64,000 nt of DNA from Diploptera punctata (GCA_030220185.1 JASPKZ010001250.1:62001-126000), one strand, 5' to 3'; shown: positions 31,365 to 41,639, counted from the first letter of the stretch. Translations and numbers: made by a program. The notes: generated by a model not told the origin, from the letters alone.

Positions 31365-31666
31365 ATTACTTCATGTGAATTAAATTAATCGTGATTATTT
31401 CTTACCTCATACTTCTATATTTCTTTAAATACAGCACTGCAATATCGGCAACTTCTTGTCACCATCGTCAGCTGTTTTCACGATTGTCAATTTAAAAATT
31501 GTGAAAACAGCTGACGATGGTGACAAGAAGTTGCCGATACTGCAGTGCTGTATTTAAAGAAATATAGAAGTATGAGGTAAGAAATAATCATGATTAATTT
31601 AATTCTTATGAATTGAACCTCATAATGTTAAAAATTCCCAAATTTAATATATAAATTACTTCATGT
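31365..31666 (+). mobile_element. Family E Penelope foldback, perfect 12 bp target duplication
   Basis: ATTACTTCATGT stands at 31365-31376 and 31655-31666. The 278 bp insert has arms TCTTACCTCATACTTCTATA and complement, and the tail (AACCTCATAATGTTAAAAA) only at the right. No coding sequence remains. Confidence 0.85.
31507..31551 (+). ncRNA. Hammerhead-like fold, family E (GAUA, UG variant)
   Basis: + strand: ACAG, CUGACGA, a GGUGAC/GUUGCC helix, GAUA, CUGCAG, UG, CUGU. All three stems form (ACAG/CUGU; 6 bp stem II; palindrome ACUGCAGU). However, GAAA is GAUA and the cleavage-site nucleotide is G. The copies near 40650 and 52960 share these changes, so the family as a whole may be inactive or modified. 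Confidence 0.5.
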
Positions 31667-32247
31667 ACTGAGAGTTTGTTTTTCTTTATCTGTAATCATT
31701 TCCACTTTTTCGTTTAATGACAGTGATACATACAATTTAGCCATCTTTATTCCTGAAATTCAGAATGCTACCTGTGAAAGATGCATTCACAATCGGTCTC
31801 AGTTCTTAAACTAATTTAAGATTTTACAGTGCACTGGTTATTTGTAAGACAGATGTCACATGCCAAATATTTGTTAAACGAACCTGTATTTTGCATTACG
31901 GGTGTGCAGTGAGGCCGAAAGAAAATTTCAGATATAGGTACAAAATCTACTTCTCCCGGCAGCAGGAATCATCACTTATTGTTAATTGGCCTAATGGGAA
32001 TTCAATGAAGTGGAAACTAATTTATTTCTCTCTGTCTTTCCGTCTTATAAACATTTTTTTCATGAAATGTGTAGAAATATCCTTCCGTTTCTGCATTGGA
32101 CAGATTCCGTTTTATACAAAATAAATACATGTAAAATTACTATTATTTCACTGGGACCAATAAATTTGTTCACATTGGACAGATTTCTGCATTATTCATG
32201 TTCTGGATTAAACAAGTTTATTATTTAATTAATAAACAAGTTTTACT
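31667..32247. other. Intron sequence, nothing recognised
   Basis: Two overlapping short open frames (31891-32228) have no recognisable motif. No element was identified. Confidence 0.35.
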
Positions 32248-32595
32248 GTTCGTAAAGTAATGAGTCATTTTTTCATCTTACCTCATATTTTAAGATCTGT
32301 GGGTCGACCTTTTTGGAGATGGCGGGAGACCGTAACAGGCCACTGGGCCTAATACTTGAAAGGACGATGATGATGATGACCTCATATTTTATGTTTCTTT
32401 AAACATGGGAACTAGATTTCAAGAGAACCATCTCTCTCATTTTCAACCGACATTATGACTCATATATAACTATGAAGTTTTACTGTATTTGAACATATTT
32501 TGATATGCCATAGTACATAACAATTTGTGAGGTAAGATGATTACTGATTCACCTTATTTTTTAAGATGAACCTCATAATGTTATTTCCTATTGTA
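32248..32595. mobile_element. Family D Penelope fragments with nested LINE tail
   Basis: TCATCTTACCTCATATTTTA (32272) is broken by GGAGATGGCGGGAGACCGTA, ACAGGCCACTGGGCC and a GATGAT tail (about 32295-32380). It then resumes with CCTCATATTTTATGTTTCTT and the family D ribozyme region. A right end with CCTCATAATGTTATTTCC closes at about 32590. Confidence 0.5.
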
Positions 32596-32683
32596 ATTTA
32601 TTAATCACACTTGAATTTCATGTAAAGTTCAAATAAGGGTGTCTACTTAAAGTTTGTTTAATATTAAGGAAATAAATTTAGTT

Positions 32684-32981
32684 ATAACATTCCATTTAAC
32701 TTTTATAGGAAGTAATCACTATGAGGTTTAATTTATGGTGAAATTAAATGTTTCTTACCTCTCCTCATATAAATTTTCTAAGTAGATCGCGATTTCGAGA
32801 CCACAATGGTCTCATCATCAGCACTTCTTGGCGACGGATGTTATGTCGATCAGAAAGAAACTCGACATAACATCCGTCGCCAAGAAAGTGCTGACAATGA
32901 GACCATTGTGGTCTTGAAATCTACTTAGAAAATTTATATGAGGAGAGGTAAGAAACATTTAATTTCACCATAACATCCCAT
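32684..32981. mobile_element. Family B Penelope foldback, 12 bp target duplication
   Basis: ATAACATTCCAT at 32684-32695 and ATAACATCCCAT at 32970-32981 (one mismatch) flank 274 bp. The copy is in minus orientation with the tail at the left only (TTTATAGGAAGTAATCACTA). Both arms carry the ribozyme region; the left arm is perfect. Confidence 0.85.
32780..32826 (-). ncRNA. Canonical hammerhead ribozyme (best example)
   Basis: Minus strand: AAGUG, CUGAUGA, a 6 bp GAGACC/GGUCUC helix with AUUGU loop, GAAA, UCGCGA, UC, UACUU. Stem I pairs AAGUG with UACUU (5 bp, one G-U). Stem III AUCGCGAU is a perfect palindrome, too tight to close in one molecule but ideal for a dimer, as known for Penelope hammerheads. 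Predicted cleavage is after the C at 32785. Every conserved core base is present. Confidence 0.85.
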
Positions 32982-33039
32982 ACTCTTTTATTCAGGTATA
33001 AAATTAAATTAATTTGCATATTGAACAAAGTACATTAAA

Positions 33040-33310
33040 TTATATTTGAAGAGAAAAATTATACACTCAGACCAGGGTTTGAACCCAGGACCTTTGGCTT
33101 TCTTTGTATAATCTACTTTTGTTCAGGTAGCTCAGGGGTAGAGCATTGGCCTAGAAAGCCAAAGGTTCTGGGTTCAAACCCCAGTCTAAAGGTAGAGCAT
33201 TGGCCTAGAATGCCAAAGGTCCTGGGTTCAAACCCTGGTCTGAGCATATAATTTTTCTCTTCAAATATAATTTGTCCTTCGGTGAGAAGTATTAAATTAA
33301 TAATGAAAAC
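33040..33310. mobile_element. Rearranged tRNA-like units
   Basis: One minus-strand fragment (33060-33100), then a + strand core (GTAGCTCAGGGGTAGAGC, GGTTCAAACCCC) followed by a duplicated half (AGAGCATTGGCCTAGAA...), and TAATTTTTCTCTTC at 33250. Confidence 0.5.
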
Positions 33311-33479
33311 ATCGAAAGTACATTAAATTTGGATGATGCAAGAAATTTCATGATTTCTTACAATTGGATTGTCTGATGATGTCTTTAAAATGGTAGCCTT
33401 GTAGCCTAAAAGCTACAAAAAATAAACAGTCTATTAAGTTATAAGATTATTGAATGTCATGCATTATAAATGAATATGT

Positions 33480-33750
33480 ATATGATGATTTAATTATTAA
33501 TTTAACACTTCTCATTGAAGGATAAATTATATTTGAAGCTATGGTTATGAAGATAGAAGCTATGGTTTCAAGCATTTGGCGCGAGGGAATTACAACGTAC
33601 ATAAGAGAAAAATTTGCGTCTAGATCGTAACTCGCCTCGGTAGCTCAGTTGGTAGAGCACTTGGCCCGGAAAGCCAAGGGTCCCGGGTTCGAGTCCCGGT
33701 CTAGGCGAAAATTTTTCTCTTCAAATATAATTTATCCTTCAAATATGTAT
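33480..33750 (+). mobile_element. tRNA-like mobile unit, well preserved
   Basis: The body fragment AACACTTCTCATTGAAGG is followed by ACATAAGAGAAAAATTTGCG, then core GCCTCGGTAGCTCAGTTGG, CTTGGCCCGGAAAGCCAAG, GGTTCGAGTCCCGG, and AATTTTTCTCTTC. It is near-identical to 13105-13225 and 19640-19743. It ends 39 bp before MAP3K4 exon 5. Confidence 0.65.
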
Positions 33751-33788
33751 ATGATGTTGGAATTTTACTAGATTTTGTCTTGTTGCAG

Positions 33789-33969
33789 GCATGCCATGTT
33801 AATGGTTTGTAGAGAGTTTCAGATTCTTTTTAATGAAACTCGTGAAAAAGCATTAAAAGCAATTGCCTTTTCAAAAACTTTAAGAAAAGATCTGGAAGAT
33901 AGTAACTTCAAAGAAGGAATAAGTCCAGAGTGTAACTTTGTGATAGCTCAATCATTAGAAGAACTGAAG
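33789..33969 (+). CDS. MAP3K4-type kinase, exon 5 in window
   Basis: Acceptor TGTTGCAG, donor GTAAAA, 181 bp, phase 2 to 0. It encodes KHAMLMVCREFQILFNETRE, KALKAIAFSKTLRKDLE and VIAQSLEELK, a helical part of the regulatory region. Frame intact. No TE lies between this exon and exon 6. Confidence 0.85.
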
Positions 33970-34084
33970 GTAAAAAATTAAATCTAATTGTATATTTTCA
34001 TTCATTTACATCTGCTTGATGATTGTTATACAGCATTTCATAGTTGAATAATCTGGTATCTGAAGTTTTTTTTTTACTTTACAG

Positions 34085-34268
34085 AATGAAACATTAACCC
34101 TCCGAGATGACATAACAGAAACAATACAGGCTGCAGAGGAAACCTGTGATGCAAGAGATATGTTGGATGTAGATGATATGGAGAAGTTGTGTGTAGATGA
34201 TATGGAGAAAGCTTCTTTTGTCTCGATGTAGAGAAACTCTTCATCAGAGTTATAAATTTGGTTTTGAG
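34085..34268 (+). CDS. MAP3K4-type kinase, exon 6 in window, one frameshift
   Basis: Acceptor TTTACAG, donor GTAATT, 184 bp. It starts NETLTLRDDITETIQAAEE. A 17-base segment, GTAGATGATATGGAGAA, occurs twice 24 bp apart. Just after the second copy the direct frame runs into a stop. The family-expected end RCRETLHQSYKFGFE is found one base out of frame, consistent with one extra A in GAGAAAGC. Removing that base restores 61 codons in phase 0, which joins perfectly to exon 7 (YHKEV). Most likely a read error. Confidence 0.82.
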
Positions 34269-34318
34269 GTAATTTTTTTTCTGTAGTCGTCCTTTACAGA
34301 CAACTCTTGTTTCATATA

Positions 34319-35977
34319 ATACAGTGTGAACAGTATAGCACTGGACAGAAGACGCGGAAATTTCACTATACACTGCTGACGCACTTGCGTCGGGGAATGG
34401 ACAGCGTAGGATCGTGGTGATACAACCACACACATTTTTGTAACTATTTTACAAATTTTCATACTTACCAACTTTATTGAAGCAGGTGCTTGAACTGTCC
34501 ACCTTCGTTGTCCATATATTTTTGACACCTCTTTATAAAATTTCCCATAACTCGCTATAGTTCTCTTCTACTGATGTTGTTAATTTCGTCACGGATATTA
34601 CATTTCAGTTCTTCCAGAGTGCATGGGTTTGTACACAGCATTCTTCAATCTGGCCCAGAGATATAAATCGCAGGGGGTTATATCGGGAGAACGAGCAGGC
34701 CATAAATCCCTACTAATAATTCTGTCATGTAACACACGGTGAATTTTGCACATTGAAATATCAGCTGTATGATCTGTAGCTGAGTCTTGCTGGAAGAATG
34801 TGAAATCAAGCTCCCTGTCGGTTAATTCCCTGAAGAAGGGTTTCAGAATGTCATTCACATATGTACAAGAATCGACTGTATTCCGAAAGAAAATGGGGCC
34901 TATGATTCTTTTACCACTAATGACGCACCATACACAAATTTTTGCATCATGGAGGGGCACTTCATGTACGATATTAGGGTTCTCAGGACCCCAATGACGA
35001 TTGTTTTGAGAACTCACGTAACCATGGAGATGAAACCATGTCTCATCCAAAAATATATTAAATGTGGGTCTAATATATTTTTTAGATGAGACATGGTTCC
35101 ATCTCCATGGTTACGTGAGTTCTCAAAACAATCGTCATTGGGGTCCTGAGAACCCTAATATCGTAAATCGGATCCCCAAAGCTGTTTATAATTATATACC
35201 AAGAGGACAAAGATCACTGGGCCGTCCTATGAAATGCTGGAGGGAAAATTTTCTATAGGATCGTAACAGGCCTTGGCCTAATACTTGGAAGGAAGAAGAA
35301 GAAGAATGTGGGTCTATTAGGCCATTATAAATATTATTTAGCATCCACTCACAAAATGCGCGCCTATGAATAGGGTCACCCGGTTGAAGAGCATGTGTCT
35401 TGGTTATTTTATATGGATGCAACTTTAACAATTTAGTAGCTTTTTTGTACAGAGCTGTAAGATATTCCTACTTGTTGTGATTTTTTAGGAGACTGCTCCA
35501 ATCGATACCCGATGTCGTCTATTGTTTTTTTCTCTGAGAACACTACATGGCTTGTGTGGCTTCTTGGGCTCGACACTTCCCGTTGCATGAAATTTGTTAT
35601 AGAGATTATGAAACTGTTGAACATGATGGAATTTTTACACCCAGGAATCGTATTTTAAAGAGTCTTTGTACTTGGCTGGCAGACTGAGTTAACAAATATT
35701 GATCATAAATAAATACTTGTTGTTCAGTAGAAAAATAATTAGTTATTATACAGTTTACACTTTTATACACACATCATTCAGTTCACAAGTAAAAGCGACT
35801 GAGCACTTATCTACTCGAAGCACACTATCTGACTGTGACCGTGAATGCGTGGGATGTACTCATATACTGCTGAGTCAGCGCACATTTCAAGTCCCTGTCC
35901 GCATGTGTAAGCCTTCATTATCACACAGCACAAACCCTGTGTCTGCTGTCCAATACTATACTGATCTCACTATACAA
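34319..35977 (-). mobile_element. IS630/Tc1/mariner-like transposon, rearranged
   Basis: Left end CAGTGTGAACAGTATAGCAC (34321) and right-end complement TAGTGAGATCAGTATAG (35975) share an about 38 bp diverged inverted repeat including TTGGACAG/CTGGACAG and GAAGACGC-like sequence. It starts 52 bp after MAP3K4 exon 6. The transposase is on the minus strand. A LINE tail (35205-35310) is inserted. Confidence 0.7.
34598..35624 (-). pseudogene. IS630-like transposase, disrupted
   Basis: N-terminal pieces at 35433-35624 (GYRLEQSPKKSQQVGIS, helix-turn-helix end) and 35310-35430 (LHPYKITKTHALQPGDPIHR). The catalytic part is at 34598-35050: DETWFHLHGYVSSQNN (D1), FFQQDSATDHTA (D2), LWPARSPDITPCDLYLWARL (D3). 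The D1 segment is also present inverted at 35070-35165, so the gene contains a local inverted duplication followed by the LINE tail. Dead. Confidence 0.75.
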
Positions 35978-36014
35978 GATAAGAGAATCTGGTAGCAGAT
36001 AGCAAGTGATTATT

Positions 36015-36100
36015 TTCTATAATCTTCTTCTTCTTCTTCCTTCCAAGTATTAGGCCAATGCCTGTTACGATCCTATAGAAAATTTTCCCTCCAGCATTAT
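36015..36100 (-). mobile_element. LINE 3' end with GAA tail (minus)
   Basis: CTTCTTCTTCTTCC, then CCAAGTATTAGGCCAATGCC, GTTACGATCCTATAG and AAATTTTCCCTCCAGC: the complement of the 27900-27995 tail. Confidence 0.6.
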
Positions 36101-36377
36101 TTTTTTTTCTATAATATATACAAAAAAAAAATAATATAACAAAGTATATATTAGAGCTTGACATTGAATCGTCTTTTAGTGTGAGGACCAGTAAAACCAG
36201 TAAAATTATGCAAGCAATGAATGGTTTAAGGACATAAGTCCTGCTAGGGGGTAGAGAAGACTGTGTGGCCTGTACATCACCAGACAAAATAAATAAATAC
36301 ACAAATAAGATGATGAATATATTGGGAAAAAATTATTATAAGATAACTAATTAAGAAACAACTCCTTCTCTATGTAA

Positions 36378-36690
36378 GTAAAGTAAAGAGATCCCACGAC
36401 AGGCCTCAGGAGGCCCTTGGGGTAGTGGGAGGTTAAGGCTCCCACCTTTTCTAGACAATCGGCACTTGATGTCAGTCGAGTTGTCAGCCCTGCGTGACGG
36501 CCGCCTTTACCCCCAGAACAAGTGTCCGGTACTCATTTCCATTAGAGGCTGAGTCAACCCCAGGACCATAGTGCCGCCAGAGGGTTTGGGTCAGTTTAAA
36601 AATCCTGACCCCCACGGGGCTCGAACCCTCGACCTTCCGGCTTGTAGTGCAGTGCCTTAACCACTACGCTACGGTGCATCCTCCCTTCTC
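36378..36690 (-). mobile_element. tRNA-derived SINE, family 2 (second copy)
   Basis: Matches 21028-21358 throughout (ATCCCACGACAGGCCTCAGG, GTGACGGCCGCCTTTACCCC). The complement of the right end gives TAGCGTAGTGGTTAAGG and a GTTCGAGCCCC B box. Confidence 0.7.
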
Positions 36691-36714
36691 TATGTAAAAT
36701 TGTAAACTTTCATG

Positions 36715-36968
36715 GCAGGCATCTTGATTTGTGTATTTTGTGTCTTTCGGGCTAAATGGCCGTGGTCTGGTTTTATTAACACTCAACGTCCTTATACAAG
36801 GACACGATTTCCAATGTACAGCCAGTCTGTAGCCGACATTTGAAGAGTTAGGAGGTCAAAGAGCACGCAGAATCTCCTGAGGATGTCTGCCTCAATAGTA
36901 GACGAAACGTTGAGTGTTAATAAAACCAGACCACGGCCATTTAGCCCGAAAGACATAAAATACACAAA
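36715..36968. mobile_element. Foldback element, GGGCTAAATGGCC family (copy 2)
   Basis: Arms TTTCGGGCTAAATGGCCGTG and complement, as in 2905-3175. This copy keeps a larger centre. Confidence 0.65.
36874..36914 (+). ncRNA. Hammerhead-like fold, GGGCTAAATGGCC family
   Basis: + strand: CUC, CUGAGGA, a GUCU/AGAC helix, GAAA, CGU, U, GAG. Stem I CUC/GAG is 3 bp; stem III is the palindrome ACGU; core canonical with U at the cleavage position. Confidence 0.55.
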
Positions 36969-37084
36969 CTCCTTCTCTATCTTATTTTCATAAAATTAAA
37001 TTTAAATAAGTTTCAATTCTGAAGCAGTGTCATCCACTAGTGTAATTACCTTATTCTATACAGTGTCTATTTAACCCAAGCCGG

Positions 37085-37240
37085 TTAAGGGGTGCTCACT
37101 AGATGTGACAAGAAACTCCTCCCCCTCCTTTTCAACCCTACATCGGACAAACTGATATGGTAAGATGCTTTGTTTTGAATGGACATGCATGTGGGTATTA
37201 GGGGGGGCAACTTTTCAACACCTGGTGAGCACTCTTTAAC
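37085..37240. mobile_element. Short MITE with TTAA target site
   Basis: TTAA (37085) GGGGTGCTCACTAG and CTGGTGAGCACTCT before TTAA (37237) form a terminal inverted repeat. TTAA flanks are typical of piggyBac-mobilised MITEs. There is no coding sequence. Confidence 0.5.
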
Positions 37241-38010
37241 AGGCCTGTTCTAACCTTTGGATCAAAATTATATGACTGTAAATGAGTATTTTGAGGTAGG
37301 AAACCATAAAATCTTGAATTATTCAAGCAACAAAAAGCTGGCGAGAGGGGGGGAAAAAAAAAAGAAAACCTCACTCTTCGTACATCAGATTTTTAGGAAG
37401 TGGTGTTGGAACTTGTTGCACCAGCAAACTTGTGTTTGAAATGCATACTCTATACAGATTACTTAGCAGCTTCATCCAATGTGGGTGCAAACAGTGAGAC
37501 CAAATGGTTTTCAGCATGGTGTCTGAAATGTCTCTCTACGAGATGACAAAACATTGGTCGGTGCACAAGACTTAATAAGTTTTAAATGAGTTCTCTGGAT
37601 GAAACTGAGTGTACCGAATCCATAGGGTTGGATGTATGAATAATAGAATGTTCACATGGCAGCTTTGAATGAATACACGACTTGTAATTTAAAACATTTA
37701 CTTTAATAACTTGAATAATGTGCGCTTCATGTCTTGAAGAACCTTGTGTGTTGAGATGAATGTGTTGTTGTCTTTGTGTATATGATGCAGGAACAGACCC
37801 AGCGACTGCCAGCGGAAGAGTAGTGAGACCGCTACAGAAGCATGAATGGTCACGTGGTTACAGTGTTGCAACGTATAACCTTAAAAGCGGCTGTGCCATC
37901 GCATTGCCAAGTTTTACAGCAAAGAGCGCAAGTGAATAACACTCTTAGACTGATAGCAAGGAGGCTAATAATAAAACAAATTAAATGATACAGTGTCATA
38001 ATACTACTAG
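37241..38010. other. Intron sequence, nothing recognised
   Basis: Contains a short unremarkable open frame (37257-37439) and a more GC-balanced stretch (37790-37970). No family was recognised. Confidence 0.35.
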
Positions 38011-38250
38011 AATGTGTATTAATTGGTGTTTTTAGAAAGTAACATTATGAGGTTTTATTTAACAATCATTAAACAAATCAGATTTTACATGCCACCTCAT
38101 ATTTTGTATCTTTTCCAGGACTAGTTTCAGGACTGAAACAGATGCCAGTTCAAAATACTGAAGAATTTCCTTGAAACTAGTCATGGAAAAAATACAAAAT
38201 ATGAGGTGAATTGTAAAAATGTATTTATTTAATTGTTGAAATGTGTATTA
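38011..38250. mobile_element. Penelope foldback, 11 bp target duplication
   Basis: AATGTGTATTA stands at 38011-38021 and 38240-38250. The 218 bp insert has its tail at the left (AACATTATGAGGTTTTATTT), arms CCTCATATTTTGTATCTTTT and complement, and a weak ribozyme segment (CUGAAGA, GAAA, palindrome ACUAGU, C). Confidence 0.8.
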
Positions 38251-38531
38251 TTTATGGATGTAGCCAGTCTTGCATAAATTCAAGACCTCATAGCACCTGA
38301 AGTATGCATTTAAGACCATTCTTTCCTTCTCTCAAAAAACTCACTTCAATGTCCTCTGTCACCTGTATAATTTTGAGCCAACAAGTTAGAGACTCTTTGT
38401 AGATTTACTATTTTAAACTTTTACTCTCTTTTTTATTAGACTTCTAATATATAATAAAAATATTTGTAAATTTCTTACTTTTTATATTTTGATTTTCAAA
38501 TGCATATGAGTCCTTTGTAGGAATAATGTAC

Positions 38532-38907
38532 GTTAACTACAGTTTTGTTTATTTTTTATTTCACTCACCTCATACTTCATAACTCCTAGCATACCCAGGG
38601 TTTCGTCACATCCTTTGTGACATTCTCAATGCTGTGTCATGTTCACAACTGACGTGTCCGGCTGCCTTCTATCCTGCAGACTGACCATCTCAGATGAGAT
38701 GGCGCAGAGGTCAGTCTGCAGGATAGAAGGCAGCCGGACGTCAGTTGTGAACATGACACAGCATTGAGAATGTCACAAAGGATGTGACGAAACCCTGGGT
38801 ATGCTAGGAGTTATGAAGTGTGAGGTGAGTGAAATAAAAAATAAACAATATTAAAAAACCTCATAGTGTTATTTCCTATCTACATAACTTAATAGTTAAC
38901 TACAGTT
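38532..38907 (+). mobile_element. Family A Penelope foldback, perfect 13 bp target duplication
   Basis: GTTAACTACAGTT stands at 38532-38544 and 38895-38907. The 350 bp insert is a palindrome of the PLE-A termini with the tail only at the right (CCTCATAGTGTTATTTCC...TACATAACTTAATA). Both arms contain the ribozyme-like segment. The right arm reads AGCA, UUGAGAA, a GUCAC/GUGAC helix, GAAA and CCCUGGGU. Confidence 0.88.
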
Positions 38908-39119
38908 GTTTATCTCTTTTGTTTTATAAATGCAGGATTTGAAACAATTTTAAAATTAAAAAAAAAAGTTATTTTTTTAAGTTAAATGAGTACTCTTACC
39001 CTAAAATTCAAAATTTTGTATCATGTCTTCTGTATGTTATAATCCATCCATAGTAATTCTGCCTGAGGGCAGGTCTTTCACTGCAATCATAGCATTTTTA
39101 TGCTATGTTTTGCAGCTTT

Positions 39120-39350
39120 ACTAGGAAATTATAGGTGTGGTAGCTTCCTGTTGCTTTCCACACCAGTGAAGGATGATGATGATAAGGATGATTTTCGGGG
39201 ACCGTTGGACCCTAAGCTTTCTGACATTTGTCTTACAGGTGAGGAAAAACCTTGAAAAAAACCTCACCCAGGAGCCTGTCCCGTCCGGGAATCGAACCTG
39301 GGCCTGCTGCATGTCAAGGCAGCACGCTACCTCGAGACCATGGGGTGGAC
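39120..39350 (-). mobile_element. tRNA-derived SINE, family 3
   Basis: GGGGACCGTTGGACCC, CTTACAGGTGAGGAAAAACC, and complement of the right end with GGTTCGATTCCCGG; shorter than 45645-46012. Confidence 0.65.
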
Positions 39351-39624
39351 TGCATTATAATGATTGTTATAATTTCATAACAAATGTAATTTTGCTAATG
39401 AAATGAAATAATATAAATTAAGATATTTAATCAAAGAAATCGAACGCTATAGCAGAGAAGATGAGAAAGTTTAGATTTCAGGATATAAGCTCTCATTTAT
39501 TTGAAAAAAAAAATTCAAAATTGTTTCAAATCCTGTGTTTGTAAAGATGAGAGAGGGAAAGTTGTAGGTTAAGTGTGAGGTTTATTTACGAAGGAATGAC
39601 CCATATGGTATTTGAATGTTTCAG

Positions 39625-39841
39625 TACCACAAAGAAGTATGTCGACTGGTAACAGGAGAAGCTCGCAAAAAACTTGCTCGAGGATTGATAAGCTTTGCGC
39701 AGCAGTGGATGCATTTTGTGAAGGAACGTTGTGAAAGAGGCAGGGGACTAAGACCAAGATGGGCATATCAGGGTTTAGATTTCCTCACAACTGTGTGTGA
39801 ACCACAGTACACTAACCATCTCACTGCTGCCTGAATTTGAG
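39625..39841 (+). CDS. MAP3K4-type kinase, exon 7 in window, one frameshift
   Basis: Acceptor TGTTTCAG, donor GTAGGT, 217 bp. It encodes YHKEVCRLVTGEARKKL, ISFAQQWMHFVKERCERGRG and RPRWAYQGLDFLTTV, among the most conserved MAP3K4 sequence before the kinase. The frame hits a stop 12 bp before the donor. The family-expected LPEFE end is present in another frame, so one base too many or two too few near 39828 (CTGCTGCC) explains it. The corrected phase matches exon 8. Likely an indel error rather than a true stop. Confidence 0.85.
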
Positions 39842-40074
39842 GTAGGTACAGTTGGTTCAGTGAACAGTTTTTTTTTTAGAACTGTAAAATATTTCTTAAG
39901 AATACAAAATTGTTTTCTTTACTAAAGACAAGCACTTGGCAATGCACTCTTCAGCTCTTTTGCTTTCCAATATTTCCCAGATACTATAGATTTGGGTGAA
40001 AGTGCTGGACATTGCTAAAAATAGTTCTGATCCATCTCTTCTCGTAGACTGTAGAATATAAAAATACAAATTAT

Positions 40075-40797
40075 ATTAAGAATCAAATGAATCATGAATT
40101 CTTCTTACCTCATATTTTATGTTTTTTTTAAACACAGCCACCGCAGTATCGGCGAACATCTTTACCATCGTCAGCTGTTTCCATAACTGTCAATTTTTTC
40201 TTTTGCCAGTAATTATCTAAACTGCCATCTAGTGTTCTTTTGAAGGAATACTTTCTAAACTGCCATCTGTGTATTTTTGAAGACTTTGTAATCAGGCTTG
40301 GTTATTCGGAATCTCGAAGTTCATGGTTCTAGTATGGTTTTTCTTTAAATATATATCTTTTCCCAAACTGTTAAATCCAAAGGTTTAGATAGATGTTTCA
40401 AAAGTTTTGTTTCTTTTTCAATTCTATGATTCTCTCTCTAAACCTTTGGATTTAACAGTTTTGGAAAATATATATATTCAAAAAAACCATACTAGAACCA
40501 TGAACTTTGAGATCCGGACGAACCATGTAATTACAAAGTTCTTCAAAATAACCAGAGGCTTGATTACAAATGTTCCTTCAAAAGAATACCAGATGGCAGT
40601 TTGGATAATTACCGGTAAAAGAAAAAAAAAAAAAATGACAGTCGTGGAAACAGCTGATGATGGTGAAGATGTTTGCTGATACTGCGGTGCTGTGTGTAAA
40701 AAAAACATAGAAGTATGAGGTAAGAAGAATTCACGATTCATTTGATTCTTATTATAAAACCTCCTAATGTTAAAAATTCCCAAATTTATTATATTAA
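40075..40797. mobile_element. Family E Penelope foldback with endonuclease tail
   Basis: Arms TCTTACCTCATATTTTATG/complement. The right arm carries PLDLTVLENIYIQKN and RTMNFEI (+), the left its diverged complement. The right end has CUGAUGA, a weak stem II, GAUA and CUGCGG, UG, as in the other family E copies. Both arms have expanded homopolymers. Confidence 0.7.
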
Positions 40798-41190
40798 AAC
40801 AGAATTATATAACTGAGATATCAAAGAAAATCAGAAGAGCACAATATTAGTAAACATAGAAACAAAAAAATTACATAAAATGTAATTTATTCAATATTTT
40901 ATGGTTCTTTTTCTTTCTCTTGTCTTTTTCTTCAAGTATTAGATTGAAAAATAAACCACATTGAAAGGAATATACTATAAAGAACTGAACTATGCTTATG
41001 CAAGAACATTTCCTCCTTTATATATTTCATAATATTATATTTTTGTAATGTATACATTGTAAACTAATTAGTTAATTAAAAATAAATAAATTATGTTCAC
41101 TTCCTTTATACCACATGCCTTCCAGTATGGTTTATTTTTGGCTCTATATTATTCTTCAGGGAAGAATAAAAAGTATAAACTCCATGACCT
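40798..41190. other. Intron sequence, nothing recognised
   Basis: AT-rich; no element or gene identified. Confidence 0.35.
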
Positions 41191-41194
41191 TTAA

Positions 41195-41345
41195 ACACTA
41201 TCATCTGGCTCCTGGTCTCAATCACAGAGGTGGACATGTCCAGTATGGGGGTGACATGTGGTCACACGTTGAGTTCTCTAACCATTGTAGCTGGTTCTCT
41301 CAATCTGGATCTGCTCCTTACCATAGCTACCCAATTTTCTAACAG
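41195..41345 (-). mobile_element. tRNA(Leu/Ser)-type SINE, partial
   Basis: The + strand reads CAATCACAGAGGTGGAC, GGGGGTGACATGTGGTCA and CATAGCTACCCAA: the inverted SINE body without its head. Confidence 0.55.
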
Positions 41346-41394
41346 TGATAAATGGTAAACCTCATAGTGATTAATTCCTATAAAAGTTAAATGT

Positions 41395-41630
41395 AAGTGA
41401 TGAATGTTATTTGAAGAGAAAAATTATATGTCAGTCTGGGGCTTGAACCCAGGACTTTTGGCTTTCTAAGCTAATACTCTACCAACTGAGCTATCTGAGT
41501 AAGTTCCAATCTAAATGTAAATTTTTCTCTTCTTTATTAAGAAGACATTTATTTGCCATTTGCAACATAGAAGCAAAGATTTCATAGCATTTGGTGCCGG
41601 GAATTAATAGCATATATTATCTTATTGTAT
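41395..41630 (-). mobile_element. tRNA-like mobile unit with body fragment
   Basis: GAAGAGAAAAATTATATG, then a minus-strand tRNA-like core, AAATTTTTCTCTTC at 41520, and body pieces (GCATTTGGTGCCGGGAATT). Confidence 0.55.
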
Positions 41631-41639
41631 CTTGTAAGC

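Noticed and set aside
33600..33720. Functional tRNA gene
   Set aside because: The anticodon loop lacks U33, the acceptor has a mismatch, and many near-identical copies are bounded by transposon-like inverted repeats.
34085..34268. True premature stop making MAP3K4 a pseudogene
   Set aside because: Splice sites, the next-exon frame and the family-expected sequence one base out of frame favour an indel read error; the FReD gene shows the same pattern.
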